Below, piece after piece: positions 5,223 through 7,442 of a DNA stretch of 7,442 nt. Position numbers and translations under genes: made by a program. Location of the stretch: assembly GCA_002319955.1 (NCBI GenBank), contig DCJS01000012.1, forward strand, positions 40,196 to 47,637. Direction: 5' to 3'. Source of the stretch: Flavobacteriales bacterium UBA1694 (GTDB taxonomy: Bacteria; Bacteroidota; Bacteroidia; Flavobacteriales; Weeksellaceae). Below the pieces are notes generated by a model. It searched no databases. It was not told where the DNA came from and was given only the letters and a program-made list of their open reading frames with translations. The stretch's first letter is position 1, and each line of letters starts with the position of its first letter.

Positions 5223-7364
5223 TTATTTGATGATTTTCATTTCATTTAGAAGCCATTTTGCATCGGCGTACTTGTCCACAATAAACAGGATGTATTTGGC
5301 ATCCACCATAATGTTTCTACTGAAACGCGGGTCGTAATTAATATCACTCATGGTGCCTTCCCATTGGCGGTCGAAATTTAGACCGATCAAATTGCCCTCA
5401 GCATCTAAAGCTGGGCTTCCGGAGTTCCCTCCAGTGGTGTGGTTTGTTGCAGTGAAATTCACAGGCACATCCCCTGAGGCATTGGCATAAGGTCCAAAGT
5501 CTTTTTTCGCGTGAAGATCGATTAACTTCTGGGGCACATCGAACTCATAGTCTCCAGGAATGTACTTTTCCATCACGCCCGAAAGGTGGGTTTGGTACCC
5601 GTAATATAAGGCGTCTTTGGGATTTGAACCTGCAATTTTACCGTAGGTGACACGAAGTGTTGAGTTTGCATCAGGGAAAAACGCGCGGTCCTTATCGGTG
5701 GCCATCTGCTGGGCCATGTATGTTTTTTGCAGCGCATCAATTTGGTCTTGGTAAGACTCAAACTTTGTTTCGCTAGCACTGCCGTAGCTTGCGCGTAAGG
5801 TGGCGAAAAGTTTTAGAATAGGGTCACTTTCTAAGGCTTTAGCAAGGGACTTTTCATCCTTAAACAAGGTTTCTATGGCCTCGCTCGCAGTCGCTCCATT
5901 TAAAGCGGCTCTGCCTGTTACAATTGAGTTCTTAGAGAACTGCTCTAGGGTTTGGAGGTTTTTCGTCTCATCCTTAAAGGCTTCAAATCCTTGTGGTAAA
6001 AACTGAGGCTCAAGTTTGCTTGCATAAAGTGCTAAGATGCGGGCGGTCACTTTTGCATCCAGCTGCGCATCGAAATTTTTATAAATTCTTGAAAGGCGAT
6101 TTGTAAAGCTCTCTACAGTTTTCTGATCCAGTTTCCCTGATTTTGCTAACGCCAAATAATTAAGGTAGTGGCTCGCTAAGGTTAGAGATTCTGAGTTTCT
6201 AATGATTTCAGAATAATAGGCGCGGTGAAGGGCGTAAGGCCCTTGAGCCGTGTAAAGTCTATTAAATTCATCAAGCGTGGTTTTGATTTCCGGGTTTTTT
6301 GCAATCAGGGTCTTTTCATAGGCCTGTTTCTTTCCGGTTGCATCACTTTTGGTGAGACCTTCCACTTCGCCGCTCCATTTTTTCCAGTAGTTGGCAAGAC
6401 TTGCAAATTTAGAGGCGTACTTAATTTTCGTCTCCTGGTCTGCGCGCATTTGCGCATCAAGTGTTTTAAGAGAGACCGCGCGCACGGAAATCATCGCCGG
6501 ATCAATTTCTGTTCTGATTTTCTCAACCGCAATTGAAGGAAGGTATTCCGTGGTTCGTCCTGGGAAACCAAAGACAAAGGTAAAATCGCCTTCGTTCTTA
6601 TCTTTTAGAGAAATCGGAAGGAAGTGCTTGGGCACATAAGGCACGTTATCCTTACTGTACTCGGCGGGCTTGTTGTTTTTATCGGCGTAGATTCTAAATA
6701 AGGAGAAGTCTCCAGTGTGTCTTGGAAAGACCCAGTTGTCGGTGTCCGATCCAAATTTTCCAATGGAACTTGGCGGTGCGCCTACAAGACGAATGTCTTT
6801 ATAAGTGTCTATTAGATACGCGTAATATTTATTTCCATAGTACGCGGCGCGCACTAAAACTTTTTGATGAGGCTCTAATTTGTAAGTGCTTTGCACTTTT
6901 TTGACGTTTGCTGTAATTAATGCATCAGCCGCTTTTTGATCGAGCTTTTCTGTGCCTTTTAGAACCTCTGCGCTCACGTCCTTAATCCCATTGATGAAGT
7001 CCACAGTGACGCCTGGGTTTTCAAGTTCTTCTTTTTGGTTTTTTGCCCAGAACCCGTCTGCCAAGTAATCGTTCTCTAAGCTCGAATGGCTTTGAATCTG
7101 TGAATACCCACAGTGGTGGTTGGTTAAAAGAAGTCCTTGTGGGGAAATTATTTCGGCGGTACAGCCGCCGTTAAATTGCACCACGGCATCTTTTATCGAA
7201 GGTTTGTTCGGGTCAAAAATAGCCTTAGCGTCTATTTTCATCCCCATTTCTTTCATTTCCTTTTCGTTGACTTCCGTTGGAATCCACATGCCACCGTACT
7301 GTTGGGCAAATGCCATGGCCGCGGGCACAAGTAAGGCCGAAAGAATAAAGTTACGTTTGATCAT
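5223..7364 (-). CDS. dpp11: S46 family dipeptidyl-peptidase, DPP11 type (predicted Asp/Glu-specific)
   Basis: The 713-residue exported serine exopeptidase removes dipeptides from oligopeptide N-termini in the periplasm. A signal peptide (MIKRNFILSALLVPAAMAFA) likely ends at Ala20, before QQYGGMWIP, the usual S46 mature start. The chymotrypsin-like triad is complete: His84 in TNHHCGY, Asp219 in HTGDFSLF, and Ser648 in GGNSGSP. Asn210-Trp211, Asn325 and Asp665 fit the family's substrate N-terminus pocket. A helical insert spans about 270-560. The residue 18 after the catalytic Ser is Arg666 (NFDRQWEG); known DPP11 enzymes have Arg at this place and prefer Asp/Glu at P1, while DPP7 has Gly. Length fits DPP11 (about 720). 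I chose the ATG at 7362-7364: an upstream in-frame ATG at 7434-7436 would bury the signal peptide behind 24 residues and lies before the likely promoter. Confidence 0.93.
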   Translation of the reverse strand: MIKRNFILSALLVPAAMAFAQQYGGMWIPTEVNEKEMKEMGMKIDAKAIFDPNKPSIKDAVVQFNGGCTAEIISPQGLLLTNHHCGYSQIQSHSSLENDYLADGFWAKNQKEELENPGVTVDFINGIKDVSAEVLKGTEKLDQKAADALITANVKKVQSTYKLEPHQKVLVRAAYYGNKYYAYLIDTYKDIRLVGAPPSSIGKFGSDTDNWVFPRHTGDFSLFRIYADKNNKPAEYSKDNVPYVPKHFLPISLKDKNEGDFTFVFGFPGRTTEYLPSIAVEKIRTEIDPAMISVRAVSLKTLDAQMRADQETKIKYASKFASLANYWKKWSGEVEGLTKSDATGKKQAYEKTLIAKNPEIKTTLDEFNRLYTAQGPYALHRAYYSEIIRNSESLTLASHYLNYLALAKSGKLDQKTVESFTNRLSRIYKNFDAQLDAKVTARILALYASKLEPQFLPQGFEAFKDETKNLQTLEQFSKNSIVTGRAALNGATASEAIETLFKDEKSLAKALESDPILKLFATLRASYGSASETKFESYQDQIDALQKTYMAQQMATDKDRAFFPDANSTLRVTYGKIAGSNPKDALYYGYQTHLSGVMEKYIPGDYEFDVPQKLIDLHAKKDFGPYANASGDVPVNFTATNHTTGGNSGSPALDAEGNLIGLNFDRQWEGTMSDINYDPRFSRNIMVDAKYILFIVDKYADAKWLLNEMKIIK

Positions 7365-7400
7365 AATAGCTGAATTGTTTTTATAGAATCGTTGAAAGGC

Positions 7401-7430
7401 TAAAAATACTAAATTATAGCGAGATGCAAA
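7401..7430 (-). promoter_or_regulatory. Candidate promoter of the S46 peptidase gene
   Basis: On the minus strand TTTG (7427-7430) is followed after 18 bases by TATTTTTA (7401-7408), one mismatch from TAnnTTTG. It would start transcription near 7394, leaving about 30 untranslated bases before the ATG at 7364. This supports that ATG over the in-frame one at 7436. The surroundings are very A/T-rich, so chance matches are possible. Confidence 0.4.
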
Positions 7431-7442
7431 AGCCACAAAGGG

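Noticed and set aside
6225..6536. 103-residue plus-strand reading frame
   Set aside because: It is antisense to the helical insert of the S46 peptidase and has no recognisable domain or start context.
1..7442. A new multi-gene defence, mobile or biosynthetic system
   Set aside because: All five genes belong to well-known families and are separated by promoters and terminators. No integrase, transposase, inverted terminal repeats, CRISPR repeats, tRNA or long orphan gene was seen.

Overview
The window looks like ordinary chromosomal DNA from a member of the Bacteroidota, most likely Flavobacteriales and possibly close to the Chryseobacterium group. Three things point there. First, the starts have A-rich leaders with no Shine-Dalgarno sequence. 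Second, several promoters resemble the Bacteroidota type (TTG or TTTG about 19 bases before TAnnTTTG); the clearest is upstream of the YceI gene. Third, an S46 dipeptidyl-peptidase and an M13 lipoprotein peptidase with a Bacteroidota-type signal peptide occur together. The taxonomic placement rests on remembered family likeness, not on a search.

Layout from left to right: a dps-type ferritin gene on the minus strand (33-509) diverges from a full-length cinA (713-1963, plus) across a 203-base intergenic region that holds an imperfect direct repeat and promoter-like words. After cinA come two small hairpins, then a 693-residue M13 zinc metallopeptidase lipoprotein (2075-4156, plus). It is followed by a strong intrinsic terminator. 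Facing it is a YceI-domain lipoprotein gene (4408-5082, minus) with its own terminator and promoter. Upstream of that, on the same strand but in a separate transcription unit, lies an S46 dipeptidyl-peptidase of the DPP11 type (5223-7364, minus).

Functionally the genes form two loose themes. Dps (iron storage and DNA protection) and CinA (nucleotide-pyrophosphatase-like plus NMN-deamidase domains) are stress and cofactor-housekeeping proteins. The M13 endopeptidase and the S46 exopeptidase act in the cell envelope on oligopeptides, as expected for an amino-acid-using flavobacterium. Each gene appears to be its own transcription unit; I see no operon.

I found no mobile element, CRISPR array, tRNA, rRNA, phage gene or defence system, and no evidence for a new multi-gene system. 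The points worth a second look are small: the repeated module before cinA, a perfect inverted repeat over the likely M13 promoter, the altered PncC loop in CinA, and the Arg that predicts acidic-residue specificity of the S46 enzyme.
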